A DNA stretch of 64,000 nt. Origin: Marinobacter flavimaris (lineage in GTDB: Bacteria > Pseudomonadota > Gammaproteobacteria > Pseudomonadales > Oleiphilaceae). The notes under the pieces were generated by a model. The model was not told the origin of the DNA and made no database searches. It saw only the letters and a list, made by a program, of their open reading frames with translations. The position numbers and the translations under genes were made by a program. Each line of letters begins with the position of its first letter. Position 1 is the first letter of the stretch. The stretch lies in NCBI RefSeq assembly GCF_002933295.1, contig NZ_PSSW01000002.1, forward strand, positions 1 to 64,000. The letters run 5' to 3'. Below are positions 7,268 to 15,494 of this stretch, one piece after another.

Positions 7268-7691
7268 GTGGTCTTTCCCGCTGGTCTTGCTCATTGCCCC
7301 GGCCCTTGTGATGGCGGGAGGCGCGCCAACAAACAGTGGCAGCGTGCCGGCCGAAGTAACCGAGGGCCGCCAGATTTATGAGCAATACTGCGCCGCTTGC
7401 CACGGATGGCAGGGTGAAGGTGCGGCCGACTGGAACAAACCGGATGAGAAAGGCGAAATGCCCCCGCCACCACACGATGAGACCGGCCACACCTGGCGCC
7501 ACAGTGATGCCATGCTGTTCAGGATGATTGCCGAGGGATGGCGGCATCCCTTCAACAAAACAGACCGGCTGACTATGCCGGCATTTGAGGACATCCTCAC
7601 CGACCAGGAAATTCAGTCGGTGATCAATTACCTGAAAACACTCTGGACCGAGGACCAGCGCCGCTATCAACAGAACGAAAGTCAGGAATAA
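7260..7691 (+). CDS. Class I cytochrome c, periplasmic
   Basis: 143 residues with a signal peptide (WSFPLVLLIAPALVMAGG). The haem-binding motif is C44-A-A-C47-H48 in YEQYCAACHGWQGEGA. The likely distal ligand is M106 in LTMPAFEDI, followed by EIQSVINYLKTLW, the closing helix of a mono-haem c-type fold. A Pro-rich loop (MPPPPHDETGHTW) precedes the distal part. It probably moves electrons in the periplasm in connection with the DUF411 and CcdA-like proteins of the same unit. It overlaps the propeller gene. Confidence 0.88.
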   Translation: MNKWSFPLVLLIAPALVMAGGAPTNSGSVPAEVTEGRQIYEQYCAACHGWQGEGAADWNKPDEKGEMPPPPHDETGHTWRHSDAMLFRMIAEGWRHPFNKTDRLTMPAFEDILTDQEIQSVINYLKTLWTEDQRRYQQNESQE

Positions 7692-7727
7692 GGAACAACC
7701 CTCCCTCAAGTCTTGGGCAACTGGAAA

Positions 7728-8204
7728 ATGGCATTGAAACAGCTTTTTAAGAAGTGGTCATGGTTATTCGGCCTCATCGGTTTCAGCATTGTGGTCACAG
7801 CAATCTTCGTGCTGCCGCAGTACCTGAAGCCTGATCTGGATGCCGGTGTTACCTTTTACGCCACCGAGGGATGCGCACCTTTCAAAGGTCAGTGTATCGG
7901 GCGAAAAGGCGATCAAACCATCACAGTCGGCTTAGGTAATGAAGCCATCGAATCGATGACAGAGATTCCCATCCGTGTGCATCTCGGCAACATGACAGCA
8001 GACTCCCTGATCGTGGATTTCGAAGGGCTTGAAATGTACATGGGCGTGGTCCGCACCCAGCTGTTACCGCATACCCAGGGTGTTTACCAGGGAACCATTA
8101 CCCTGCCGGAATGCGGTACCGGCAAAATGCTATGGCGCGCACGGGCCATCATCGACAACGGCACGTCCAAGGAAGGCATCAAATTTGATTTCTGGGCGGT
8201 TTAA
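7728..8204 (+). CDS. Membrane-anchored periplasmic hypothetical protein
   Basis: 158 residues if started at the ATG at 7728; a TTG at 7713 is also possible and neither has a strong ribosome binding site. One N-terminal membrane helix (LFGLIGFSIVVTAIFVLPQYL) is followed by a beta-rich periplasmic domain with three cysteines (EGCAPFKGQC and LPECGTG) and GLEMYMGVVRTQL. The topology and the ligand-like GLEMYMG segment are reminiscent of FixH-like or copper-handling domains, but no family is assigned. It lies 37 bases after the cytochrome gene and 27 before the CcdA-like gene. Confidence 0.65.
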   Translation: MALKQLFKKWSWLFGLIGFSIVVTAIFVLPQYLKPDLDAGVTFYATEGCAPFKGQCIGRKGDQTITVGLGNEAIESMTEIPIRVHLGNMTADSLIVDFEGLEMYMGVVRTQLLPHTQGVYQGTITLPECGTGKMLWRARAIIDNGTSKEGIKFDFWAV

Positions 8205-8230
8205 CGAACTAACAAAACTTAGGGGGCCAA

Positions 8231-8953
8231 ATGCCTGATCTTGCAACCTGGGGAATTGCCGCCGCGTTTGCCGGAGGTCTCGTGTCGTTTTTCTCACCCT
8301 GTACTTTACCCTTGGTTCCCGGCTACCTGTCGGTTGTTACCGGAGGCGCTCTGACTGAGGCTTCAAATCGGTTGAAGGCGTTCTGGCTGAGTCTTTGTTT
8401 CGTGATGGGGTTCAGTCTCGTATTCGTCGCCCTGGGTGCAAGCGCTAGTGTTCTTGGGCAATGGCTGATGGCTTATCGTGAAGAGGCCAACTTGGTGGCT
8501 GGCGTGCTCATCGTGTTAATGGGCCTGTTTATGTTGGGTTGGTGGAGCATGCCGGCGTTACAGCGGGACTGGCGCATTGGGCAGTCTCTTGAAGGCGGGC
8601 GCCCCACTGCCGCCTTCCTCCTGGGCATCGCGTTTGCCATCGGCTGGACACCCTGTATAGGCCCCATACTCGGGGCCATATTGGCGCTCAGCTCCACGCA
8701 TGCCAATGCTGAGGCGGGCATGCTGTATCTGGCGGCGTATTCGTTGGGGTTGGCTCTTCCTTTTCTCGGAACTGCCCTGTTTATTGAACACTTTCGGCAA
8801 CGAGTACGCTGGCTCAGTCGCTGGAGTAGACTACTGAGAGCGCTTGCTGGCTTGGTGCTCGTTGTAATGGGAGTAATGGTGCTCACCGGTCAGATGACAC
8901 TCTTTGCGTCGTGGATGTTGTCGACGTTTCCGGTTCTCGGAACGCTTGGTTGA
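8231..8953 (+). CDS. ccdA: CcdA/DsbD-type membrane reductant conduit
   Basis: 240 residues with six predicted membrane helices. The two redox cysteines of the family are present: C24 in SFFSPCTLPLVPGYLS and C142 in AIGWTPCIGPILGAIL. CcdA/DsbD proteins carry reducing equivalents from cytosolic thioredoxin across the membrane, here plausibly to keep the DUF411 Cys motif or apocytochrome CXXCH reduced. AGGGGG precedes the ATG. It is the last gene of the metal-island unit. The symbol reflects the family; a dedicated metal-locus paralogue is as likely as the general cytochrome-biogenesis copy. Confidence 0.88.
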   Translation: MPDLATWGIAAAFAGGLVSFFSPCTLPLVPGYLSVVTGGALTEASNRLKAFWLSLCFVMGFSLVFVALGASASVLGQWLMAYREEANLVAGVLIVLMGLFMLGWWSMPALQRDWRIGQSLEGGRPTAAFLLGIAFAIGWTPCIGPILGAILALSSTHANAEAGMLYLAAYSLGLALPFLGTALFIEHFRQRVRWLSRWSRLLRALAGLVLVVMGVMVLTGQMTLFASWMLSTFPVLGTLG

Positions 8954-9111
8954 GCTGCGTAAAACCAAACTACAGGGAATGGGAGTGGTTCATGGCTTCA
9001 TTCTCAAATACTGCATATGAGCAGGTTTCATGAACAGAGGAGGCTCCGCCAATGATACTGGACGAAATGGTTGTGATTAGTTTGGAGGCTCTGGAGGAAA
9101 GCCATGACTCG

Positions 9112-9129
9112 AATGTTCGCTTTTGTTTA
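9112..9129. repeat. Solo arm of the hairpin repeat
   Basis: The 18-base sequence AATGTTCGCTTTTGTTTA is identical to the left arm of copy B (4658-4675). No opposing arm follows within 100 bases. It lies inside an unconvincing plus-strand reading frame (9052-9363) and probably marks another recombination or insertion scar. Confidence 0.5.
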
Positions 9130-9209
9130 ACAGAAAGCACTTATGCGGCCAAAACTAGCGGCGTATATCACGATGACATGGCCGAAGCGGCCAAATTATT
9201 GTGTCAAGG

Positions 9210-9488
9210 TTATAAAGTCCGGAAGAGATTCGATTCAGGAAGGAGAGCCCTGGCAGTCTTTGCTGCGGTCGGCGTGATTTTGCCCTTTTCGACCAGTTGG
9301 GACAGAGCGCTGTGCACTGTCGTCTCGCCAAAAATCCTAATTATCAGTGGGATATCCTGTTGAGTTGGGTCCTTCAGCACGTCAGTAAGAATAAGACTCC
9401 CGGGGACTTTCTTTGGGCATCCCTTCAACCTATCCTTGGTCATCTGAAGCTTGGACCTATCTATGAACGAATGAATGGATTTGACCAC
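9210..9488 (-). CDS. Hypothetical protein, 92 aa (doubtful)
   Basis: Included because a GTG at 9488 has a strong AGGAAGGA ribosome binding site a few bases upstream, and the residue pattern looks protein-like in its second half (LTDVLKDPTQQDIPLIIRIFG then SALSQLVEKGKITPTAAKTARALL). No family recognised. It reads against a weaker plus-strand frame. The rest of 8954-9530 holds no convincing gene. A palindrome CGCGAGCTTGCTCGCG, like Pseudomonas-type REP cores, lies just upstream near 9511-9526. Confidence 0.3.
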   Translation of the reverse strand: MVKSIHSFIDRSKLQMTKDRLKGCPKKVPGSLILTDVLKDPTQQDIPLIIRIFGETTVHSALSQLVEKGKITPTAAKTARALLPESNLFRTL

Positions 9489-9658
9489 AGTCCTTCCTGT
9501 CGCACCTTCGCGAGCTTGCTCGCGGAAAATATATTGGCCAGCAGCACTGGATGACGAGAGGATAATAGCAGGGTAGGGCGTGAAACCTAGTAATTAAAAA
9601 TTAATTGAAATGGCTTGAAATAGTATTATAAACAGTGTGTTATGATTAGTTCTAGCTG

Positions 9659-9677
9659 AAATTTCACCGTGAAATTT
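9659..9677. promoter_or_regulatory. Perfect dyad, operator-like
   Basis: AAATTTCAC-C-GTGAAATTT has two perfect 9-base arms around one C, in an AT-rich stretch. It looks like a binding site for a dimeric regulator, but no gene starts close by on either strand. It overlaps by two bases the TTTTGGGCTCAA repeat that recurs at 12998-13009. Confidence 0.4.
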
Positions 9678-9687
9678 TTGGGCTCAA
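9676..9687. repeat. 12-base direct repeat, left copy
   Basis: TTTTGGGCTCAA, repeated exactly and in the same orientation at 12998-13009. The pair brackets the helicase gene about 3.3 kb apart and could be a core attachment sequence; a 12-base match may also be chance. Confidence 0.3.
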
Positions 9688-9689
9688 AA

Positions 9690-10340
9690 GTAGTAGTCTC
9701 CTCCCGCCTCAAGCTCAGTAAGATCGCTGTCATTAGTCCAGGGTGACCGACAGAGTCTGAGAGCGCTGCCATTTGAGAAGCCGAGATATGGTGTCTGCCT
9801 GCTCACAGTGCTCGCTCTCCAGGAAGTGAATCAACTCTTGCTAACAGTCATAGAGTCAGCAGGCTTTCTCCGCAAGCATCACGAATCCAGCCTCGACAAG
9901 TGGGTCTTGATTCGACATCCGGATAATATTAGTGGCTTCTGGCCCGATCGCAATCACCGGCAGGCCCTCTTCTCGGGAATTCTGGATCAGATGAGTATTC
10001 CGGTCCCTCCATACTCCGGGTTCTGGCAAAATCCTGCCTTCAAACGGAAACTCTCTGCTGGAGTGGCTCTGTATTTGGTTCAGTCAGAGTTGGCAAATCC
10101 GGCTCCAAAGCACCCCCATATACACCCCTTGATACTCCCGCGGAGCGGGCTGGTCTCTTATATCCAGATGAGTATTGTTCCTACCGCACTTTTTCGCCGA
10201 AATTGGCTTTCATCTATAGAGAGTTTGGATTTCCAGTAAAAATCTGTGGCGGCCTGGGAGAGTAAAGTCGTAGCAATTGTATGAGGGCCTTTTTGTGATC
10301 CTCAAAGGGGCTCGAGGTGGGTGGGCAAGGTCGCATGTTT
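9690..10340. other. Non-coding stretch with decayed coding and IS-like remnants
   Basis: No intact gene is supported. On the minus strand a frame ending at 9856 reads protein-like (GVWRDRNTHLIQNSREEG, then LPVIAIGPEATNIIRMSNQ) for about 75 codons but has no good start and is followed by stops. CAGATGAGTATT occurs at 9988-9999 and 10165-10176; repeated motifs of this kind occur near the ends of some insertion sequences. The plus-strand frame 9808-10239 starts with an unsupported GTG and is judged spurious. It is most likely the wreck of a mobile element. Confidence 0.35.
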
Positions 10341-10352
10341 TAGCGATGTTAC

Positions 10353-10367
10353 GATCTGTTACAGATC
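10353..10367. promoter_or_regulatory. Perfect dyad upstream of the helicase gene
   Basis: GATCTG-TTA-CAGATC is a perfect inverted repeat, and GTTAC occurs twice across it (10348-10352 and 10358-10362 region). It lies about 110 bases before the GTG start at 10477, ahead of the AT-rich likely promoter (AAATTTATTATAGTAGATATG). It could be an operator or an initiator-binding site. Confidence 0.4.
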
Positions 10368-10476
10368 CACCCAATAAAAATATGCAATAACCGTGCCTAA
10401 AGTAAGTAAATTTATTATAGTAGATATGTGGGATGGAAGAATAAGTCCTCAAAATAACGAACGTCAGGAGATACAC

Positions 10477-12900
10477 GTGATCATCACAAAAGATTTCGCC
10501 TCCGAGCTATCCGAAGCTCTTCAAGACCAGCGCCTCTCCGGCATTGCACAGAAGATCACTCTGAAGTCTTCACAGAAAGACACAGACGTCATTGTTGTAG
10601 AGCAGGCTCTCTGGTCCAGGTCTGTCGCTGAGCTCAGCTCTGGCGCTGCTATCGACTTCGGCAAGCTTGACGGCATCGAAGCCGCAACTATTTTCGTAGA
10701 CGTAGCCGCAGGCACACCTTTTCAGGCCAAGTCCGTCAAGGCGATCACCAAGGCGATCCTCAAAAAGTGGTCTGTTGATTTCTTCGAAGATGGCCTCACT
10801 GAGCTCGCCAGTCGCCTGCCGCTCAACTTAGTTCGCATGATTCGCGAAACCATCAAGCAGCGCGAGTCTGAAGTCCGGTCTTTTCATACTACTTCTTTCC
10901 CTTTTGAAACTGTCGACAAATACCATAGCATGTATAAAAGTATTAGTTGCAAGTGCAATAAGTTATTCGTCCTGAACGGGGCAATGGGCAGCCGCAAAAC
11001 GCACGCCCTCCGCGAGATCTACACGAAAGCCCGCGAAGCCGGTCAGTTCCCCATGATGATCACCGGCAAGCGCTCAATCGCGTCTAATTTCTTCCCGGCA
11101 GATCACGCTGATCACTATCAGACGACTTCGAAGGAAGATGCCCAAGGCCTGGTCGGCGTGATCAACACGCTAGCGAGCAACCGCCACTACGGTGACCGCG
11201 CTCGCTGTAAAGTCGTGCTGATCGATGAAGTGGAAGATCTCTTCGATCACATGGCCTCTGGCACCCTCGGCATCACCTACGCAGACCGGGTCACCGCCAT
11301 GGACCGCCTGGCTTCTTTGATCCGCGGCGCTGAGAAAGTAGTCGTAGCCGACGCGATGATCACTGACGCTTCTATCCGAAAGCTCGCAAAGATGGCCGGC
11401 GAAGATGCCAAGATCATCAAAGCTGAGGGCGCTAATGACGTCAATCTAAAAGTCGTCAAAGAGTCTGAAGTGATCGCGCTGGCCCGCGAAGACATGCAAG
11501 CGGGCAAGAAAGTCGCTGTCTTCTGTGACTACAGAGCCGAAAAATTCGCTGACGTCGCTCACTCTATCCGCGAGAAAAGCGGCAAAGACGTCATCGAGCT
11601 GACCGCAAAGTACCTGGAAGAGCGGGGCAAGAGCCTCGACGACATCGAAGAGATCCTCAAAGCGTCTGATGCCGCGATCATCAGCCCGGTCATAAACGCC
11701 GGGGCCAGCATCGAGCTCGAAGAGTATGATCGTGTCTACGTTCTCGCCGGCCGCACACTCGCACCGACGTCAGTACTTCAGTCAGTCCGTCGCTTCCGTG
11801 CAGCCAAGACTGCATATATCGCTTTCCGCGGCGGCCGCTCAGAGCAGCGCATCACACAGCCCAAGGCGATCATCTTCGATCAGATAAAGCGCGATGCTGA
11901 AAGCCCGGCCGATGAAATGCTCAGGCTTTTTGACACCAAGAGCGGTCGCTTCCTGGCCCAGCACGCCGCCCGTCGGAATCAGCAGTTCAAGAGCTTTAAG
12001 CAGACTGTACTGATCGCAGCGGAGCAGATGGGTTTCACTGTCGAGCACACTGAGCTGAGCGCATCACAGCGTAAGGCCGGCACTAAGGCGAAAGCCGCCG
12101 GTCGTCGCAAGACTGAAGACGTGCGCTCCGAAATTGCGTTCGACACCTCGAAAAAGAAGCATGCCGGTCGTGATGATCTGATCGACTTCGGTACTGATGA
12201 AGCGCCGACTTTCAAGCAAGAGACAGCTGCCCGTACTTTTGATGCAATGGAGCTTCTCGAGATCAAAGAGCTGGACGAGCAGTCTTATGCTGAGATCTTT
12301 TCCCTGGATATCGACTACATCGTCGCTCGTCGCAAGAAGCTGTGCTCAGCTGCGGATTTCGGTCGTCGCGATCAGATCGCTTCTTTCGTAGCGGCTCGCT
12401 TCATGAGCGCCTGCGGCTTTGACTTCGACGATGTCGCAGGCTCTCAGATCACGAAAGAGAAAGCAGAAGCGGCTTTTGAAGAGCTGAGCAAGCCGGTAGC
12501 CCTTGAGACTGGTTCTTCGATGTCCGGCATCGAGCTGATCAAAATGGCTTTCCCCAGCATCAACTTTCGCAAGAAGCACAAGACGCAGATCTTCAAAGAC
12601 CTCGTGAAAGCCCTGGGCTACGACATGACTGCCGGCGGGTATGAAGGAAAGACCCGCATCTACGTCATCACCAGCTTGATCCGCAAGATCGGCGGTGAGC
12701 AGGTCAATGTGACTGAGCTGGCTGACTTCTACGTAGTACCGAAGCCGGACCTGGAAGTGACCACTCATGTGATGGGATCGCTGACACCGGTGACTGCGGA
12801 AGAACTTATGCTCCAGCAGCAGATCGATCGCAAAGCTTTCCAGGCGATGATCGAGATGGAAGCGGAGCGGGCTGAGATGCTGTGCGGCACTACCGGCTAA
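10477..12900 (+). CDS. Origin-binding-protein-like SF2 helicase, putative replication protein
   Basis: 807 residues from GTG at 10477, chosen for the ideal AGGAG six bases upstream; the frame is open back to 10393. The helicase motifs are: Walker A NGAMGSRKT (167-175), Walker B VVLIDEVED (246-254), VVVADAMITD after it, ISPVINAGASIE (402-413) and an arginine-finger-like QSVRRFR (435-441). This set matches the herpes-UL9-like origin-binding helicases and bacterial plasmid/phage replication proteins (CyRepA1-like), but no primase domain is visible. A Lys/Arg-rich linker (KAGTKAKAAGRRK) separates the helicase from an unrecognised C-terminal region containing MAFPSINFRKKHKTQIFKDL. The coding sequence holds about 37 GATC sites. 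It stands alone among remnants, with no integrase or partner. Replication initiation is inferred, not shown. Confidence 0.7.
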   Translation: MIITKDFASELSEALQDQRLSGIAQKITLKSSQKDTDVIVVEQALWSRSVAELSSGAAIDFGKLDGIEAATIFVDVAAGTPFQAKSVKAITKAILKKWSVDFFEDGLTELASRLPLNLVRMIRETIKQRESEVRSFHTTSFPFETVDKYHSMYKSISCKCNKLFVLNGAMGSRKTHALREIYTKAREAGQFPMMITGKRSIASNFFPADHADHYQTTSKEDAQGLVGVINTLASNRHYGDRARCKVVLIDEVEDLFDHMASGTLGITYADRVTAMDRLASLIRGAEKVVVADAMITDASIRKLAKMAGEDAKIIKAEGANDVNLKVVKESEVIALAREDMQAGKKVAVFCDYRAEKFADVAHSIREKSGKDVIELTAKYLEERGKSLDDIEEILKASDAAIISPVINAGASIELEEYDRVYVLAGRTLAPTSVLQSVRRFRAAKTAYIAFRGGRSEQRITQPKAIIFDQIKRDAESPADEMLRLFDTKSGRFLAQHAARRNQQFKSFKQTVLIAAEQMGFTVEHTELSASQRKAGTKAKAAGRRKTEDVRSEIAFDTSKKKHAGRDDLIDFGTDEAPTFKQETAARTFDAMELLEIKELDEQSYAEIFSLDIDYIVARRKKLCSAADFGRRDQIASFVAARFMSACGFDFDDVAGSQITKEKAEAAFEELSKPVALETGSSMSGIELIKMAFPSINFRKKHKTQIFKDLVKALGYDMTAGGYEGKTRIYVITSLIRKIGGEQVNVTELADFYVVPKPDLEVTTHVMGSLTPVTAEELMLQQQIDRKAFQAMIEMEAERAEMLCGTTG

Positions 12901-12908
12901 ATCGGAAA

Positions 12909-12926
12909 GGGGGCTACCAGGCCCCC
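12909..12926 (+). terminator. GC hairpin after the helicase gene
   Basis: GGGGGC (12909-12914) pairs with GCCCCC (12921-12926), starting 9 bases after the stop codon. There is no T-tract, so it may stabilise the mRNA end rather than terminate. More structure follows: CCGCT-A-AGCGG near 12946, GGCGCAGCCGG twice (near 12970 and 13116), and a GAGC-TTCG-GCTC tetraloop stem at 13076-13087. Confidence 0.45.
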
Positions 12927-12997
12927 AGTAAACCTCGCCCCTTCCGCTAAGCGGCCCCCTTCAGATTCCGGCGCAGCCGGCCACTCTCAAAAAAAGA

Positions 12998-13009
12998 TTT
13001 TGGGCTCAA
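12998..13009. repeat. 12-base direct repeat, right copy
   Basis: TTTTGGGCTCAA, identical to 9676-9687. See the left copy for the possible meaning. Confidence 0.3.
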
Positions 13010-13162
13010 CATGCGCCCGATACGTGACTAATAGTCGAGAGTCCCCTATGAGATGCGGTGAGGTGCAAAGTAGTGGAGCTTCGGCTCGATAGCCTGAACT
13101 GGAACGAAGTGACAGGAAAGGCGCAGCCGGAGCGGAGCGGGAAAATTACTTTTCTATAGCCC

Positions 13163-13273
13163 AAAAAAAAGCCCCATCCATGGGGCTCGCTCATCCTTGG
13201 ACAGTTGGTCAGGAGAGACCATTCCATCAGAAGGAAAGATCAGGGGAGACACTGTGGGATGAATCCTCGATCT
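13163..13273 (-). ncRNA. Candidate small RNA with its own promoter and terminator
   Basis: On the minus strand an AT-rich region contains TATACT (13280-13285) as a -10 box, with a weak TTGTAT about 17 bases further upstream. About 110 bases on, a strong intrinsic terminator appears: AGCCCCAT-CC-ATGGGGCT (13170-13187) followed by eight T residues. Between them are two related C/U-rich segments, GTCTCCCCTGATC and GTCTCTCCTGACC; the second forms the hairpin GGTC-TCTCCT-GACC. C/U-rich loops that can pair with ribosome binding sites are typical of regulatory RNAs. The overlapping frame 13154-13396 runs through promoter and terminator and is not a convincing protein. Confidence 0.5.
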
Positions 13274-13582
13274 ATAAATAGTATAGCATAAATAATATAA
13301 AATACAATATATAGTAAAATAAATATCTAAAAGAATTTCTGCGGCTGATTTCCTCTTTTGAAACCAAAGCCCTTTGCGCACAAAATCATTGGTCACAAAT
13401 TGAGCAGTTTGGCGTGAAATGGGAATTTTCGGACCCCCCGTGGAGCCCCGACGAAAAACAGGGGTATTCTTGGTCTCAAAAAATGGGGGTTCGGGGAGGT
13501 GTTTTGAGGGTGAGGCAAGGCAACTTAACTAGTTGTTTTTGGTAGCAATCAAGAAATTATTGGAGGCGTCAGCTGGAAATAA

Positions 13583-13655
13583 TTTCAGGGGCGGAGTCGA
13601 ACCGCCGACCCCAGCATTATGAGTGCTGTGCTCTAACCAACTGAGCTACCTTGCC
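13583..13655 (-). tRNA. tRNA-Met (CAT), acceptor 3' strand degenerate
   Basis: D arm (GCTC-AGTTGGTTA-GAGC), anticodon arm (CAGCA-CTCATAA-TGCTG) and T arm (GGCGG-TTCGACT-CCGCC) are perfect for an elongator tRNA-Met. The 5' acceptor strand is GGCAAGG, so CCTTGCC is expected at the 3' end. The sequence instead reads CCTGAAA, leaving only three acceptor pairs, and no CCA follows. The damaged end faces the helicase island, suggesting loss during integration, excision or deletion. As written it is unlikely to be functional; other copies must then serve the cell. Confidence 0.75.
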
Positions 13656-13747
13656 ATTTCGCTTTGGGCATCGCCCCAAACGAGGCGCGTATTTTCAGTA
13701 TTTGGGCTCTTTCTGTCAAGGCTTAGGGCCCAGTTTTTCCTGAAAAA

Positions 13748-14839
<1,092 letters not shown>

Positions 14840-14876
14840 GGAATGCCTCTGCTGGTACTGGAAAAATTTGAGCGGA

Positions 14877-15464
14877 TTATACCGGTTTGAAACTGTGCAG
14901 GCGATTCATGGCGGCGGGGAGTTTGCCGCTGGCTGCATCCGGTAATACCCGCATGATTTCGTCGATCACTGCGTTCAGTTCCTCGGTTTCCTGTTTGCCC
15001 AGGCGGCCGAGGACGTACCCGGTTACCCTGCGGCTGTCGCCGGGGTGGCCGATACCGATGCGCAGTCTCTGGAAATCGTTGGTGCCCAGGTGGGCGATAG
15101 CGTCACGCAGGCCGTTGTGTCCGCCGTGGCCGCCACCTTTCTTGAGCTTTGCGGTACCCGGGGGCAGATCGAGTTCGTCGTGGGCAATCAGAATCTGTTG
15201 GGGCTGAATCTTGAAGAAGTCTGCCAGCGCCTTGATGGCCAGGCCGCTGCGATTCATGAAAGTGGTCGGATTCAGGAGGTGCAGGTCCAGGCCCTGCCAT
15301 TGAATGCGGGCATAGAGCCCGTGGTACTTCTTTTCGGGGCGGAGCGTCTGGCCCGCAGTGCGAGCCAGAGCTTCCACGAAGAGGGCGCCGGCGTTGTGGC
15401 GGGTATTCTCGTAGTCAGCGCCGGGGTTACCCAGACCAACCACCATGACAATATCCTGCGCCAT
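14877..15464 (-). CDS. pth: Peptidyl-tRNA hydrolase
   Basis: 195 residues, standard for the bacterial enzyme. The signature [18 protein letters not shown] contains the catalytic His (residue 23) and substrate-binding Asn (residue 13). [10 protein letters not shown] and [12 protein letters not shown] are the other family motifs, with the catalytic Asp in HDELD. It cleaves peptidyl-tRNA released prematurely from ribosomes, in the cytosol. It lies 30 bases after rplY, in the common pth-ychF order. Confidence 0.97.
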   Translation of the reverse strand: MAQDIVMVVGLGNPGADYENTRHNAGALFVEALARTAGQTLRPEKKYHGLYARIQWQGLDLHLLNPTTFMNRSGLAIKALADFFKIQPQQILIAHDELDLPPGTAKLKKGGGHGGHNGLRDAIAHLGTNDFQRLRIGIGHPGDSRRVTGYVLGRLGKQETEELNAVIDEIMRVLPDAASGKLPAAMNRLHSFKPV

Positions 15465-15494
15465 TCGCCGTTGCCCTCCTCAGTTAAGGAGTGA

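Noticed and set aside
9052..9363. Plus-strand gene of 103 residues
   Set aside because: It has an acceptable GAGGAGG site, but the product has no family, contains the hairpin-repeat arm and overlaps a better-supported minus-strand start.
9808..10239. Plus-strand gene of 143 residues
   Set aside because: GTG start without ribosome binding site, composition unlike a folded protein, and the opposite strand looks more coding-like.
13154..13396. Minus-strand 80-residue membrane protein
   Set aside because: Its frame spans an AT-rich promoter and a strong terminator; the apparent membrane segment is a by-product of AT-rich DNA.
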